A stretch of DNA of 50,389 nucleotides from Gordoniibacillus chartarius (GCF_042432825.1 NZ_JBHLWN010000004.1:1-50389), one strand, 5' to 3'. Positions 34,810 to 42,916 are shown, counted from the first letter of the stretch. Notes: generated by a model from the letters alone, not told the origin. Program-made: numbers and translations.

Positions 34810-36114
34810 ATGAGTTTGTTTGAGGACGATTTCTATTCAACGAAAGTAAGCCGTAAGGTTGTGGTTGAACGAGGTTCCCGACGATTCCGCGGTAGCCGGC
34901 GGTCCGCCGAGGGCTTTGCGCGGGGCTGGAGCAGCGGCTGGCTGGAGCTGGCCGGCAGGCCGGTTACGCTGGCGGTGTCGTCGGCGGTTGCCGGGGCTCT
35001 GGTTGTGATGTTTTTGTTTCTCGTGTTTGGCGGCGGCAGTTCAAGCGGGGGATTGGCTAGCGGCGGCGCCGGCACGGCTGGCGGCGGCAGTGCGGGTGGA
35101 TCGGCATCAGGCATCCCCGGGGATGTGCATCAGACGGCGGGCGATTTGGTCGTTCGGGCGGCGGAGAAAGTACGGCCGACGATCGTTAGCGTCGTCAGTA
35201 CGCGGAAGGACGAGAATGCTGCGGTCGAATTGAACGGTGTGGGGATCGGCTCGGGCGTTATTTTTCAGCGGAGCGGGGATAAGGTTCGGGTTCTGACCAA
35301 CAATCACGTTGTGGACGGCGCCTCGTCCTTTGAGCTGGTCCTGGCGACCGGGGAGAAGCGTAAAGGGACGCTGATTGGCAAAGATTACATTACGGACCTT
35401 GCTGTGCTGGAGATGGATGGCGCGGGTATTAAGGCGGTTGCGGAATTCGGCGACTCGGAAGCGCTGCGTCTCGGCGAGGCGGTTATTGCACTAGGCAATC
35501 CGCTCGGATTAGGCTCGTCGCCGACGGTAACGTGGGGCATCGTCTCATCGCCGCGCCGGACCATTCCCGTGTCGCTCAGCGGCGACGGCGAGTACGACTG
35601 GCAGATGGACGTGATCCAGACGGATGCGGCCATCAACGAGGGCAACAGCGGCGGCGCTCTGGTGAACATGGAAGGCAAGGTCATCGGCATTAACACGATG
35701 AAGATCGCCGATATCGGCGTCGAAGGACTCGGGTTTGCGATTCCGATCAAGGACGTGCAGCCGATTGTCGACAGCCTGATCAAATATCACAAGGTGAAGC
35801 GCCCGCAGCTCGGCGTCAGGCTTGTCGACCTGGCTTCGTTCAAGGGCGGCGTGGAGAGTTTAAAGCTGCCGGAGGACGTCAAGACTGGAGTTATCGTGCT
35901 TGAAGCGTCAGGACCGGCTGCGGCTGCAGGCTTGAAAAGCCAGGACGTCATCGTCGAGCTGGACGGCAAGCCTGTCGGCAGCGCGTTCGAGCTTCGTAAA
36001 TATTTGTACACAAGCAAGGGAATCGGGGATAAAATCACGATCAGCTACTATCGCGGCGGCAAGAAGAGCACCGCGACGGCGGTGCTGATCGAGACGCCGG
36101 ATCCGGAGAAGTAA
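34810..36114 (+). CDS. HtrA/DegP-type membrane serine protease
   Basis: A 434-residue quality-control protease, corresponding in position to B. subtilis yyxA (htrC). It has a basic cytoplasmic tail, a transmembrane helix (about 55-75), a Gly/Ser linker, a trypsin-like domain with the triad His in VLTNNHVVDG, Asp in DLAVLEMD and Ser in NEGNSGGALV, and a C-terminal PDZ domain (about 340-425). ATG at 34810 chosen because GGGGGAGGG precedes it; the frame is open 28 codons further. The WalRK cluster neighbour is often HtrA in Firmicutes. Confidence 0.93.
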   Translation: MSLFEDDFYSTKVSRKVVVERGSRRFRGSRRSAEGFARGWSSGWLELAGRPVTLAVSSAVAGALVVMFLFLVFGGGSSSGGLASGGAGTAGGGSAGGSASGIPGDVHQTAGDLVVRAAEKVRPTIVSVVSTRKDENAAVELNGVGIGSGVIFQRSGDKVRVLTNNHVVDGASSFELVLATGEKRKGTLIGKDYITDLAVLEMDGAGIKAVAEFGDSEALRLGEAVIALGNPLGLGSSPTVTWGIVSSPRRTIPVSLSGDGEYDWQMDVIQTDAAINEGNSGGALVNMEGKVIGINTMKIADIGVEGLGFAIPIKDVQPIVDSLIKYHKVKRPQLGVRLVDLASFKGGVESLKLPEDVKTGVIVLEASGPAAAAGLKSQDVIVELDGKPVGSAFELRKYLYTSKGIGDKITISYYRGGKKSTATAVLIETPDPEK

Positions 36115-36536
36115 CGAGTTAATGTGGTATGTGGCTCGTTGCGTCGGTGCTTGGGGCTTGGTTGGATGTTTGCTGGCGGTGGCTTAGAGGCTGCTAGTGG
36201 TTTGTTGCTAAGTCAGGCTGTTGGTGATTGCTGCTACTGACAGGCAGCCGGTGGTTGTGGCTGGCAATGGCTGGCGGCCGATGGTTGTGGAGTAAATAAC
36301 GGTTTGTGAAGTGCTTATTTGTTGAGTTGAGCCGGTTCGCGGTGGAATAGCAGATTTTCAGGGTGTTATGATGGTGGATTGTGGGCGAAATCGGTGGGAT
36401 TTCCGGTTTTGCTTCGAAATAGCTCCTTGAGAATCCGTTATTTTGCCGAAGTCTGGCGGTAACATTGAAATAAGACCTTCGTGGAACGCTAATCGATAAC
36501 GTCATCGTTACTACAGAATAGGGGACACTCGCGCAG
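36115..36536. other. 422-base gap, G/T-rich on + strand
   Basis: No gene is supported here. The stretch 36130-36310 is unusually rich in T and G on the + strand, with many TGG/GGTTG/GCTGG words, which gives long Asn/His/Ser/Pro frames on the other strand that look like composition artefacts. A promoter for the small gene at 36537 was not clear. Confidence 0.6.
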
Positions 36537-36704
36537 ATGTTTGTCGTATGCAAAGAGCATGTAGAGATCGCGATCGACGAATTCGTCGACGAATATGAAG
36601 ACGCACCGGACCTGGTCGACTTGACCGAGGTTCGGTTCACCGCTTGGGAGCCGCCGGCTTGCTGCCAATTTTGCTCGGAGTCGCCGCGGTTCTTGATTGT
36701 GTAA
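36537..36704 (+). CDS. CxxH/CxxC protein (YyzF family)
   Basis: A 55-residue protein of the CxxH/CxxC family (YyzF of Bacillus). The N-terminal half starts MFVVCKEHVEIAIDEF, where CKEH is the CxxH motif; the C-terminal half has CCQFC, the CxxC. Together these make a likely zinc site. The middle is acidic. Function unknown; the family is conserved in this part of the Firmicute chromosome, between the htrA-type gene and rlmH. Confidence 0.85.
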   Translation: MFVVCKEHVEIAIDEFVDEYEDAPDLVDLTEVRFTAWEPPACCQFCSESPRFLIV

Positions 36705-37059
36705 GATGTGATGGGGAGGCCGGTCGGGTTTGCTGCCTTGGGAGTTGGAGGCGGCGGGTCCGGTGGGCCTTCTTTTGTGTGTTTGGGGCGTGGTGAAGTG
36801 TACCCTAATCCTTCAATGTTCCCTTTCTCCAAGTGCCAGCGGTATTACCTGCGCATCTGCTATCCCTGCGTCAGGACTCGATGCCTACAGGGCAGTATTT
36901 AGCGCCGGAACATTGGGAATAGCAAAATAAAGGTACACTGTAGCAGTTGCGCAGTTGCAGGGGTATGGCATCAGGAGTGCTAAGGCAAGGACAAGAGGAT
37001 GAGACTAGCTTAATGGCGCGGTACATACGGTATCGGGGCGATTGAGCCGTGTGCCAGCA

Positions 37060-37083
37060 CCGCGCGCCGGGAGTCCCGCGCGG
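37060..37083 (+). repeat. GC-rich stem-loop upstream of rlmH
   Basis: CCGCGCG (37060-37066) pairs perfectly with CGCGCGG (37077-37083) with a 10-base loop and CTTTGG after it. It could be the terminator of the preceding unit. The rest of 36705-37173 holds nothing I can name. Confidence 0.5.
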
Positions 37084-37173
37084 CTTTGGTACGGTAGCAG
37101 TAGCATTAGGGCATGGGTATGAAGGAATGCCAAACAGCTGCGGAATGGTTACATAAGAGAGGGGATATCATAG

Positions 37174-37653
37174 ATGCAAATTCAAATCGTATCGGTAGGC
37201 AAGCTCAAGGAGAAATACTTGGTCGACGGTATAGCGGAATATGCGAAGCGGCTTGCACCGTACGCGAGGCTGCAGCTAGTCGAGGTGCCGGACGAGAAGG
37301 CACCGGAGACGATGAGCTTGGCCGAGGCGGAGCAGGTCAAGCATCGCGAGGGCGAGCGCATATTGGCGGCGCTGCGCCCGGACACGTACGTCGTGGCCAT
37401 GGCCATCGACGGGGAGCTGTGGTCGAGCGAGCAGCTCGCACGCTCGCTCGACCAGCTGGCCACCTATGGGCGGAGCCAGGTGGCCTTCGTCATCGGGGGC
37501 TCGCTGGGCCTCAGCGAGCCCGTGCTGCGCCGCGCCGACCAGCGGTTCTCGCTGGGGCGGCTGACCCTGCCGCACCAGCTGGCGCGGCTGGTGCTGGTGG
37601 AGCAGGTGTACCGGGCGTTTAAGATTAATCGGGGTGAACCGTATCATCGCTAA
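37174..37653 (+). CDS. rlmH: 23S rRNA (pseudouridine1915-N3)-methyltransferase RlmH
   Basis: RlmH, a SPOUT-fold methyltransferase, methylates pseudouridine 1915 of 23S rRNA. The 159-residue length is the family norm; the SAM-knot motif is FVIGGSLGLSEPVLRRAD (about 101-118), the C-terminus LPHQLARLVLVEQVYRAF ... GEPYHR is intact. The ATG follows AGAGAGGGG. This gene is the insertion target of the mobile element: the last codons (TATCATCGC TAA) are the left junction. The reading frame is fully preserved, so host function should be kept. Confidence 0.96.
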   Translation: MQIQIVSVGKLKEKYLVDGIAEYAKRLAPYARLQLVEVPDEKAPETMSLAEAEQVKHREGERILAALRPDTYVVAMAIDGELWSSEQLARSLDQLATYGRSQVAFVIGGSLGLSEPVLRRADQRFSLGRLTLPHQLARLVLVEQVYRAFKINRGEPYHR

Positions 37654-39330
37654 AGGTAAAATAGAAAGGGACTTCATCAAGTCCCCGAGTTTTTCTTCTG
37701 TAATTTTATTCAGGCTATCCAGCACAGTTGGTTCCAACGGAGTAATGAAATCGCTTTGTTGTGTCAACGCGAGGCGAGAAAGTAAAAATGCTGAATCCTT
37801 TTGCAATGCGTTGATGGTAAAATCAAAATGGAGGTTGATCTTGGTGATTTGCCGACCGACCCTTTTGGGGGATTCTTTGGTGATATGGATGCTTTCGACC
37901 ATCGTTTGTAACAATACTTTTTGTTCATCTTCATCTGCTTGAAGTAATGCCTTCTGAATCAAATTTAGTAAGTTATGCAGAGAATCGAAGTCAATCGGTT
38001 TGTTCATTTGTCCGTCCAGTTCAGCTTCAATGGCCTCCAGACGCTTTTGAAGCTGTTCTTGTCTGGCATGCGTCTCCTTTAGATCATCTTTGAAAATTAA
38101 AGCCAACTCAGGGTCACTCAATATGTTGTCTTTGATTTTTTGCAGTTTCTTACTGTTGTTGCTCAATTCAGCGACAAGGGCTTTCTTTTCCGCTAATATC
38201 GGTGCGTCAGCACTTGAACGAATGACATTAATTTTATCAACCAGTTTTCGCAGGATGTCTGGCCGCGATGCCACTTTGACTAGCTCCTGAAATAATTGTG
38301 CCTCGGCAACATCGGCTCGTATCATATTTGAGCGGCAAACCGTTTTTCCCTTGTTATGAAACTGTTGGCACTGATAGTATCGGTATGATTTTCCCCCACC
38401 TCCTTTGGAGCGGGCTGGAACCATTCCATAACCGCAAACAGGGCATTTGAGCAGACCGCTAAGAATGTATGGCTGGTGGGAGCGGGAAGGCTTGTAAGAA
38501 CGCTGTCCGAGCTTCTGATGAACGCTTTCCCATAGCTCATGAGTGATTATCGGTTCATGCGTTCCATCAACAAGCAAGTAGTCGGGATTTTTTCCTTTAC
38601 GACGTTTCTCCGACCAGTTTTCAAGCTGTTTATACCGTATCTTTCCGATGTAGACGGGATTGTTAAGGATCGTTTTGATACCGCAGACATTAAATGGTTT
38701 ATCCTTTTTGGAACGGTAGCCCGCTTCGTTTAGACGACGGGTTATTGCTTTGAAGCCAAGGCCCTGATTGGCATAATCAAAGATTTTACGGACAATGACG
38801 GCTTCATATTCATTGATAACAAGTTCTTTGTCAATGTTATCGTACCCTAGCACCCTGCCTCCGTTAAACTTACCCTCTTTTGCTCTTTGCTCCATTCCCA
38901 GCTTTACTCGCTCAACGATGTTATTGCGTTCAAGCTCGGCAAATGAACAGATCATCTGGAATGCCGTTCTTCCGAAAGCTGTTGTTGTATCAAACTTTTC
39001 ATTAAGACTAATGAGATTGACGTTGTTTCTCTCAAGTGTTTCGCTGATTTCCAAAGCATCCTTTAATTTGCGGGCAAGCCGGTCGATTTTATAAACGATG
39101 ACGACTCCAAACTTCTTCAGATTGGCATCTTTCAGGAGGCGTTTCATCTGAGGACGGCCTGCAATGCTTTTGCCGCTTGCACCCTCATCTACATATTCAT
39201 CGACAATTTCGAGGCCGTTTTGCTCCGCATACCTCCTGATTTCAGCGATTTGGGCGGCGATGCTATAACCCTCTTTGGCTTGTTCCTCCGTACTCACACG
39301 GGCATACAGGGCGGCTTTTAATCGGGTCAT
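37276..39330 (-). CDS. large serine recombinase/integrase, frame runs into rlmH
   Basis: Site-specific recombinase expected to integrate and excise the element. The resolvase domain has the catalytic Ser in LYARVSTEEQA (about residue 14) and the arginines of AGRPQMKRLL and VYKIDRLARKLKD; then the 'Recombinase' domain (GGRVLGYD) and a zinc ribbon with CPVCGYG and CQQFHNKGKTVC (about 315-350), and a coiled-coil tail. About 559 codons lie inside the element; then, without a stop, the frame crosses the attachment junction and continues about 125 codons antisense to rlmH to a stop at 37276. The last part is Gln/Arg/Leu-rich junk-like sequence. So the natural C-terminus belongs to the circular form, or the gene is functional with a changed tail. 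Its ATG follows AAAGGAG, two bases after the XRE stop. Confidence 0.9.
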   Translation of the reverse strand: MTRLKAALYARVSTEEQAKEGYSIAAQIAEIRRYAEQNGLEIVDEYVDEGASGKSIAGRPQMKRLLKDANLKKFGVVIVYKIDRLARKLKDALEISETLERNNVNLISLNEKFDTTTAFGRTAFQMICSFAELERNNIVERVKLGMEQRAKEGKFNGGRVLGYDNIDKELVINEYEAVIVRKIFDYANQGLGFKAITRRLNEAGYRSKKDKPFNVCGIKTILNNPVYIGKIRYKQLENWSEKRRKGKNPDYLLVDGTHEPIITHELWESVHQKLGQRSYKPSRSHQPYILSGLLKCPVCGYGMVPARSKGGGGKSYRYYQCQQFHNKGKTVCRSNMIRADVAEAQLFQELVKVASRPDILRKLVDKINVIRSSADAPILAEKKALVAELSNNSKKLQKIKDNILSDPELALIFKDDLKETHARQEQLQKRLEAIEAELDGQMNKPIDFDSLHNLLNLIQKALLQADEDEQKVLLQTMVESIHITKESPKRVGRQITKINLHFDFTINALQKDSAFLLSRLALTQQSDFITPLEPTVLDSLNKITEEKLGDLMKSLSILPLAMIRFTPINLKRPVHLLHQHQPRQLVRQGQPPQREPLVGAAQHGLAEAQRAPDDEGHLAPPIGGQLVERACELLARPQLPVDGHGHDVRVRAQRRQYALALAMLDLLRLGQAHRLRCLLVRHLD
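37636..37653 (+). other. left attachment junction (attL) at the rlmH 3' end
   Basis: The element begins here (inferred). The target GAACCGTATCATCGCTAA encodes the EPYHR-stop end of RlmH and corresponds codon for codon to the staphylococcal SCC site, which also ends in a TATCAT (Tyr-His) codon pair. The exact crossover base cannot be fixed without the right junction, and no second copy of this sequence was found to the right in the window. Confidence 0.6.
37668..37694 (+). terminator. hairpin just inside the element, possible terminator for rlmH
   Basis: GGGACTT (37668-37674) pairs perfectly with AAGTCCC (37679-37685), followed by CGAG and TTTTT. It overlaps recombinase codons on the other strand. 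Read from the left it could end rlmH transcription; it may also be part of the attachment region. Confidence 0.5.
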
Positions 39331-39332
39331 TT

Positions 39333-39986
39333 TTAATCTTCTCCTTTGTTCTCATATTTTTTGATCAAGACATCCTGATGCTCATTCCAAGCTGAACGCG
39401 GAAAAACAGGAAATGCTTTGGGATACTTGTCCATCTCATTGAACAGGGTTGCGGCCTTTACCATCGGGTGCGGTTGTTGAAACAATTCATCGGGATTTTT
39501 ACATGATTCGTACTCGCCAATGATTCTGCCTAGCGTTGTGATAAACTCCTCCTTATCAAGTGGGCGGGAGGATTGGAAGTCATGAATAAACCGCATCATC
39601 CCGTCCGTGAAAAGTTGATACACGATTGAACCGAAGTATGACAATGGAACTTCATCAGTAAAGGTTGATGAGGATTCGGTCGGCTCTCCGATGGGGATCA
39701 AACGTACTTCCCCTTGATAAAATTCATCTGTTAAGGCTTCGAACGGGATTCCTAAATCCTGAGTGATTTTGTAAATGAGTTGATAAGCGGGTTTCTTGGA
39801 ATCACCGCGTTCAATGGAGATGATGGTTTGGTGGCTGACACCAACACGCTCACTCATTGCTGTGGTCGTAAAGGACTTGCTGGAGTGAAGTTTTCCAACC
39901 TCTTTCCGAAAAAACTTCAATCGTTCCCCAAGCTCAGACGTTCTCAAGTATTCAAATTCATTCGGCGTTATCGTTCGTCGTGGCAT
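39333..39986 (-). CDS. XRE-family transcriptional regulator
   Basis: A 217-residue regulator directly upstream of the recombinase (two bases apart). The helix-turn-helix lies at about 38-80 (TTTAMSERVGVSHQTIISIE), then the long C-terminal part has no recognised domain; it may be a sensor or multimerisation domain. It starts PRRTITPNEFEYL. As in many integrative elements, it probably controls excision by acting on the recombinase and on the divergent promoter region to its right, where a 14-base palindrome lies. Confidence 0.85.
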   Translation of the reverse strand: MPRRTITPNEFEYLRTSELGERLKFFRKEVGKLHSSKSFTTTAMSERVGVSHQTIISIERGDSKKPAYQLIYKITQDLGIPFEALTDEFYQGEVRLIPIGEPTESSSTFTDEVPLSYFGSIVYQLFTDGMMRFIHDFQSSRPLDKEEFITTLGRIIGEYESCKNPDELFQQPHPMVKAATLFNEMDKYPKAFPVFPRSAWNEHQDVLIKKYENKGED

Positions 39987-40068
39987 GTGCAGTCACCCTT
40001 TCTGTTTAATCAGGTTTACAGTGATTATAAAACCTGCTAAGATAAAATGCAAATATATAAATATTAAA

Positions 40069-40082
40069 ACTTATATATAAGT
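40069..40082. promoter_or_regulatory. 14-base perfect palindrome, likely XRE operator
   Basis: ACTTATATATAAGT is its own reverse complement. It sits in the AT-rich divergent region 39987-40097, 16 bases before the ATG of the 47-residue gene. A role as operator for the 217-residue XRE protein is inferred from position. Confidence 0.5.
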
Positions 40083-40097
40083 ATTCGGGAGGTTACT

Positions 40098-40241
40098 ATG
40101 GACATCATTCGTGAAATCGGCGTTGATTTGCAAGAACTTGATGATGCTTTAGAGATCGTAAAGGATAAGAAAGAAAAGGAAAATCAATTTATTGAGATGC
40201 TTGCTCTAACACTCAATAAACTCTTATCTGAGAAAGATTAG
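40098..40241 (+). CDS. small acidic/helical protein (47 aa)
   Basis: ATG with a good ribosome binding site (GGGAGGTT, five bases upstream) opens a 47-residue frame beginning MDIIREIGVDLQELDDAL and ending LNKLLSEKD. It is rich in Asp, Glu and Lys and predicted helical. It is divergent from the XRE-recombinase pair and upstream of the Rep-like gene. Such small genes next to a phage-like regulator can be excisionase or antirepressor proteins; nothing in the sequence proves that. Confidence 0.6.
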   Translation: MDIIREIGVDLQELDDALEIVKDKKEKENQFIEMLALTLNKLLSEKD

Positions 40242-40284
40242 TATAACTATAACTATCCCCGAAGTGAGACAACAAAAGTGGGAC

Positions 40285-40314
40285 GAGCCTTAGAGCCGCA
40301 AGGGTTTGAGGCTC
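40285..40314 (+). repeat. stem-loop upstream of the Rep-like gene
   Basis: GAGCCT (40285-40290) pairs with AGGCTC (40309-40314), just before the Rep ribosome binding site. It may be an attenuator or a replication-control structure; there is no clear T run. Confidence 0.4.
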
Positions 40315-40336
40315 TTAAATACATGGAGGTATTACA

Positions 40337-41482
40337 ATGTTTAAGAGGTTCGACACTAAGGCCGTCACTTCCGCATTGGAAGCAGACTTTCGTTTTAAGA
40401 GTATAATGCGAAGAATCAAGGAAAACGGCTCACTCCTGTGTCCCTACGACGGTATCAGCATCTGCTTTGATGGCCCGCCGTCATCGTACTTTCTGCGGAT
40501 TGTAATGCCCGCCGTTCGCAATGATCGTCATATCATAGGCAAGCGACGGGTCTACAAATACTTGCTAAAACACCCGCTGTTTATTGTCCGTTGGGAGCCG
40601 CTTACCATGTTTGGCCCGGCACCTTACACGAGCATTAAAATAAATCCTGACCGCAACAACATCACTCCTTCCCAGCTATTGGACTTAATCAAGTTCATCA
40701 TGGGCGACTACTTTACTGCATCCGTCTCAATGTTTGATGAGAAAGTGGACATTGAAGACTACACTCCAATGTCAGTTGCAGAGCGTTTGTATGTTGCCCA
40801 TAAGCGGAATATCGTAGACTACAAACAGAAGCGGCAGACATACTACATTGGCTCACGCAAAGGAATGCAGGTAAAAGTGTACGACAAGGCCAAGCTACTA
40901 AAGCTCAAAAACAAAAAACTCACTCGAATCGAGCGTACAGTAAAATACAGCAGATTATTTCGGCCAACCATTACGTATTTTTTGCTAAGCCCCCGTACCG
41001 ACATGTTTGATGGTGTTGTGATGGTTGACATCAATAAGCTAGACGGTCGCTTGAAAATCATGAAGTTGCTTAAGCAGAAAGGCATTTTCATGGCGGCATA
41101 CAAAAAGCTTTCACCTTCGGAACGAACAGCATTGAAACGACATCATGCGTTTATCCATCCACGTATCAATCTTCGTAAGTTGGCATCAGACGATTTGGAG
41201 CAATGGTTGCGTTCATCTCCGAATTTGCCCATAAAGATTGCTATTGAGACTTGCTACAAGCATCATCTGCACCAACTCCTATCAATGACGCCGGTCAGCA
41301 ATGGAAGCAAATACAAATTGCAACCCCAAGTTTACAACGGCATTAGACAATGGGGAGAGAGTCGTGCGATTAGGATTCTTAGAAATAGCTTGCATGTATC
41401 TTTTCCGTCACCTGCAACAAATTTTTATGGATTACAGTCCGATGTGGTTGATGCTATGGAATTAATAGCACTAATACGGTGA
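40337..41482 (+). CDS. replication initiation-like protein (Rep_trans type)
   Basis: A 381-residue basic protein. The best clue is the segment QTYYIGSRKGMQVKVYDK (about 167-184) followed by LTRIERTVKY (about 195-204): this GSR...YDK...RiE pattern is the hallmark of rolling-circle initiators of the Rep_trans/pT181 and filamentous-phage type, which nick one strand with a Tyr. A nicking Tyr cannot be pinned. The ATG follows GGAGG. A cluster of inverted repeats follows the stop, as expected for an origin. Alternative: a mobilisation relaxase-like protein. Confidence 0.6.
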   Translation: MFKRFDTKAVTSALEADFRFKSIMRRIKENGSLLCPYDGISICFDGPPSSYFLRIVMPAVRNDRHIIGKRRVYKYLLKHPLFIVRWEPLTMFGPAPYTSIKINPDRNNITPSQLLDLIKFIMGDYFTASVSMFDEKVDIEDYTPMSVAERLYVAHKRNIVDYKQKRQTYYIGSRKGMQVKVYDKAKLLKLKNKKLTRIERTVKYSRLFRPTITYFLLSPRTDMFDGVVMVDINKLDGRLKIMKLLKQKGIFMAAYKKLSPSERTALKRHHAFIHPRINLRKLASDDLEQWLRSSPNLPIKIAIETCYKHHLHQLLSMTPVSNGSKYKLQPQVYNGIRQWGESRAIRILRNSLHVSFPSPATNFYGLQSDVVDAMELIALIR

Positions 41483-41505
41483 CTTAAACGCACACAAGTA
41501 AGCCA

Positions 41506-41543
41506 GTCAAGATCGGCGTAAGCCGCCGGAGGGAAATCTTGAC
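41506..41543. repeat. nested inverted repeat 1 of the hairpin cluster
   Basis: GTCAAGAT (41506-41513) pairs perfectly with ATCTTGAC (41536-41543), and inside it CGGC (41514-41517) pairs with GCCG (41522-41525). It lies 24 bases after the Rep-like stop codon. Confidence 0.7.
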
Positions 41544-41576
41544 GGGCGGTGCCTCCGCACTCACGCTCTTGTATTG

Positions 41577-41597
41577 CCCGCCAACTTGTTTGGCGGG
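41577..41597. repeat. inverted repeat 2 of the hairpin cluster
   Basis: CCCGCCAA (41577-41584) pairs perfectly with TTGGCGGG (41590-41597) with loop CTTGT. Confidence 0.75.
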
Positions 41598-41739
41598 TTC
41601 GCCACGCGGCAGGCGAAACACGGGGTGCAGGGGGAGTGCTCCCTGCGTTTCCCCGGGATCGGGGACGGAAGGGGCGATCTTTTTGCTTTGAGAATCACCG
41701 TTTTCCGTAAGACTCACATATCGTTTAGCGTATGGCAGG

Positions 41740-41759
41740 GGGCGGCGAGCGAGCCGCCC
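41740..41759. repeat. inverted repeat 3 of the hairpin cluster
   Basis: GGGCGGC (41740-41746) pairs perfectly with GCCGCCC (41753-41759) with a six-base loop. Between repeats 2 and 3 a further imperfect stem, GCAGGG...CCCTGC, is present near 41627-41646. No open frame with a ribosome binding site was found in 41483-41886. Confidence 0.7.
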
Positions 41760-41886
41760 GACTTCCCTCTGTCAGCATTGTCTTTTCGGCTTCTTGCAAA
41801 ATTAGTTGTACTCAAATAGAATTTCTGTCCCAAGCCCTGTTGCTTGCAATATATCGGGAGGCAAAGCGACCAGATATGAGCCTTCC

Positions 41887-42594
41887 TCAACGTTGCGGCA
41901 ACCTTATAAGCATAGAAGGGCAGTGTAACCAAAGACCGCGATGAATCCATCGGCGGCGGCTCGCTGAGATGCAAAGCTCCGTGTCTGTCGCTGTGACTCG
42001 CATCGTCCACTCGCTGGCAGTTAGAATAAAGTCTGGCGGGAACAGCAACCCTTTCTCACTCGCTACGAGGACGATATAGGCGTTATCACTAGCCGATTGA
42101 CTCTTTACACTTTGCGGCACGGTAAACCCATCTACGGTCGATTTTACGCTCTTTAATGCAATACCGATCATCTCCGGCAATCTGCCGATCAGCTTCATCA
42201 GAGAACGGTAAGGCATCCGCAATACATCCGCATTGATTAAAAGCATCCTTCGGACACGGTCGATCATCAAGCTGGTGGTTGAACCGAATGATTGAAAGAA
42301 TTGCACACGCCATCCGCCGCACAGTTTTTCAATGAACCGTTGAAAGAACTTAAACTTGCGTTGTCCGCCGCCATCTGCAATAGCATCAGACAGCAAGGTA
42401 ATCTCGAATCGTTCGTCGGTAACTTCGTAGACGCATTCTATCGTTTGCATCACTTTTGCTGATACATTCCGGCGTGAATCTTCACGAATGCGTACGACAA
42501 TGATAATCTGCGGTTGAATCCTGACGATAACGCTATCTGCTTCTGCCCGTTGCACCATCGTCAGTAAAAACTGCTGTTCGTCATTTTTGTTCAT
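41887..42594 (-). CDS. hypothetical protein (235 aa)
   Basis: A 235-residue protein of no recognised family. It starts MNKNDEQQFLLTMVQRAEAD, is beta-strand rich in the middle (IVRIQPQIIIVVRI), and is basic towards the C-terminus (SRRRWIHRGLW). ATG at 42594 chosen because GGAGGA lies eight bases upstream. It is the last gene of the leftward run starting at ardA's neighbours and ends at the hairpin-rich region, a position often taken by mobilisation or replication accessory proteins. Confidence 0.6.
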   Translation of the reverse strand: MNKNDEQQFLLTMVQRAEADSVIVRIQPQIIIVVRIREDSRRNVSAKVMQTIECVYEVTDERFEITLLSDAIADGGGQRKFKFFQRFIEKLCGGWRVQFFQSFGSTTSLMIDRVRRMLLINADVLRMPYRSLMKLIGRLPEMIGIALKSVKSTVDGFTVPQSVKSQSASDNAYIVLVASEKGLLFPPDFILTASEWTMRVTATDTELCISASRRRWIHRGLWLHCPSMLIRLPQR

Positions 42595-42628
42595 GTAGAT
42601 CGTCCTCCAATGTGTGATTTGATGATGC

Positions 42629-42889
42629 TTAATGAAATGGATGAAGCCCATCGATAAACCGGGCGAGAATCGCTTTTTGTAGTTGGAGGCGACAATACCT
42701 CTGCATCACGTCGGCCTGAATCTCCGCCAACACTTGAATCAAAATGCGGGCCTCATGGTCATCATGCTCGCCGCGATATACATCAACCAGCAGTTTATCA
42801 ATCAGCCGTCCGCACGAATCCATGCGATGATGCAGATCATCGGCGGCGACCACCAAACTCTCGTACTCTTCCAACCATTGTTTACGCAT
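42629..42889 (-). CDS. hypothetical helical protein (86 aa)
   Basis: An 86-residue protein, almost wholly helical and charged: RKQWLEEYESLVVAADDLHH, then acidic and Leu/Gln-rich helices, ending LARFIDGLHPFH. Family not recognised. Thirty-four bases separate it from the 235-residue gene, suggesting co-transcription. Ribosome binding site GTGAGGC is weak. Confidence 0.6.
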   Translation of the reverse strand: MRKQWLEEYESLVVAADDLHHRMDSCGRLIDKLLVDVYRGEHDDHEARILIQVLAEIQADVMQRYCRLQLQKAILARFIDGLHPFH

Positions 42890-42916
42890 ATCTGTTGCCT
42901 CACTTTCATTGTGAAA

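Noticed and set aside
36194..36832. A 212-codon open frame on the - strand in the gap before rlmH
   Set aside because: It has no good ribosome binding site, it is rich in Asn, His, Ser, Pro and Thr as expected from the G/T-rich composition, and it runs antisense through the well-supported CxxH/CxxC gene.
37634..37942. A 102-codon + strand frame over the rlmH end and the recombinase 3' end
   Set aside because: It is antisense to recombinase codons and only overlaps the rlmH stop region by chance; no site for translation.
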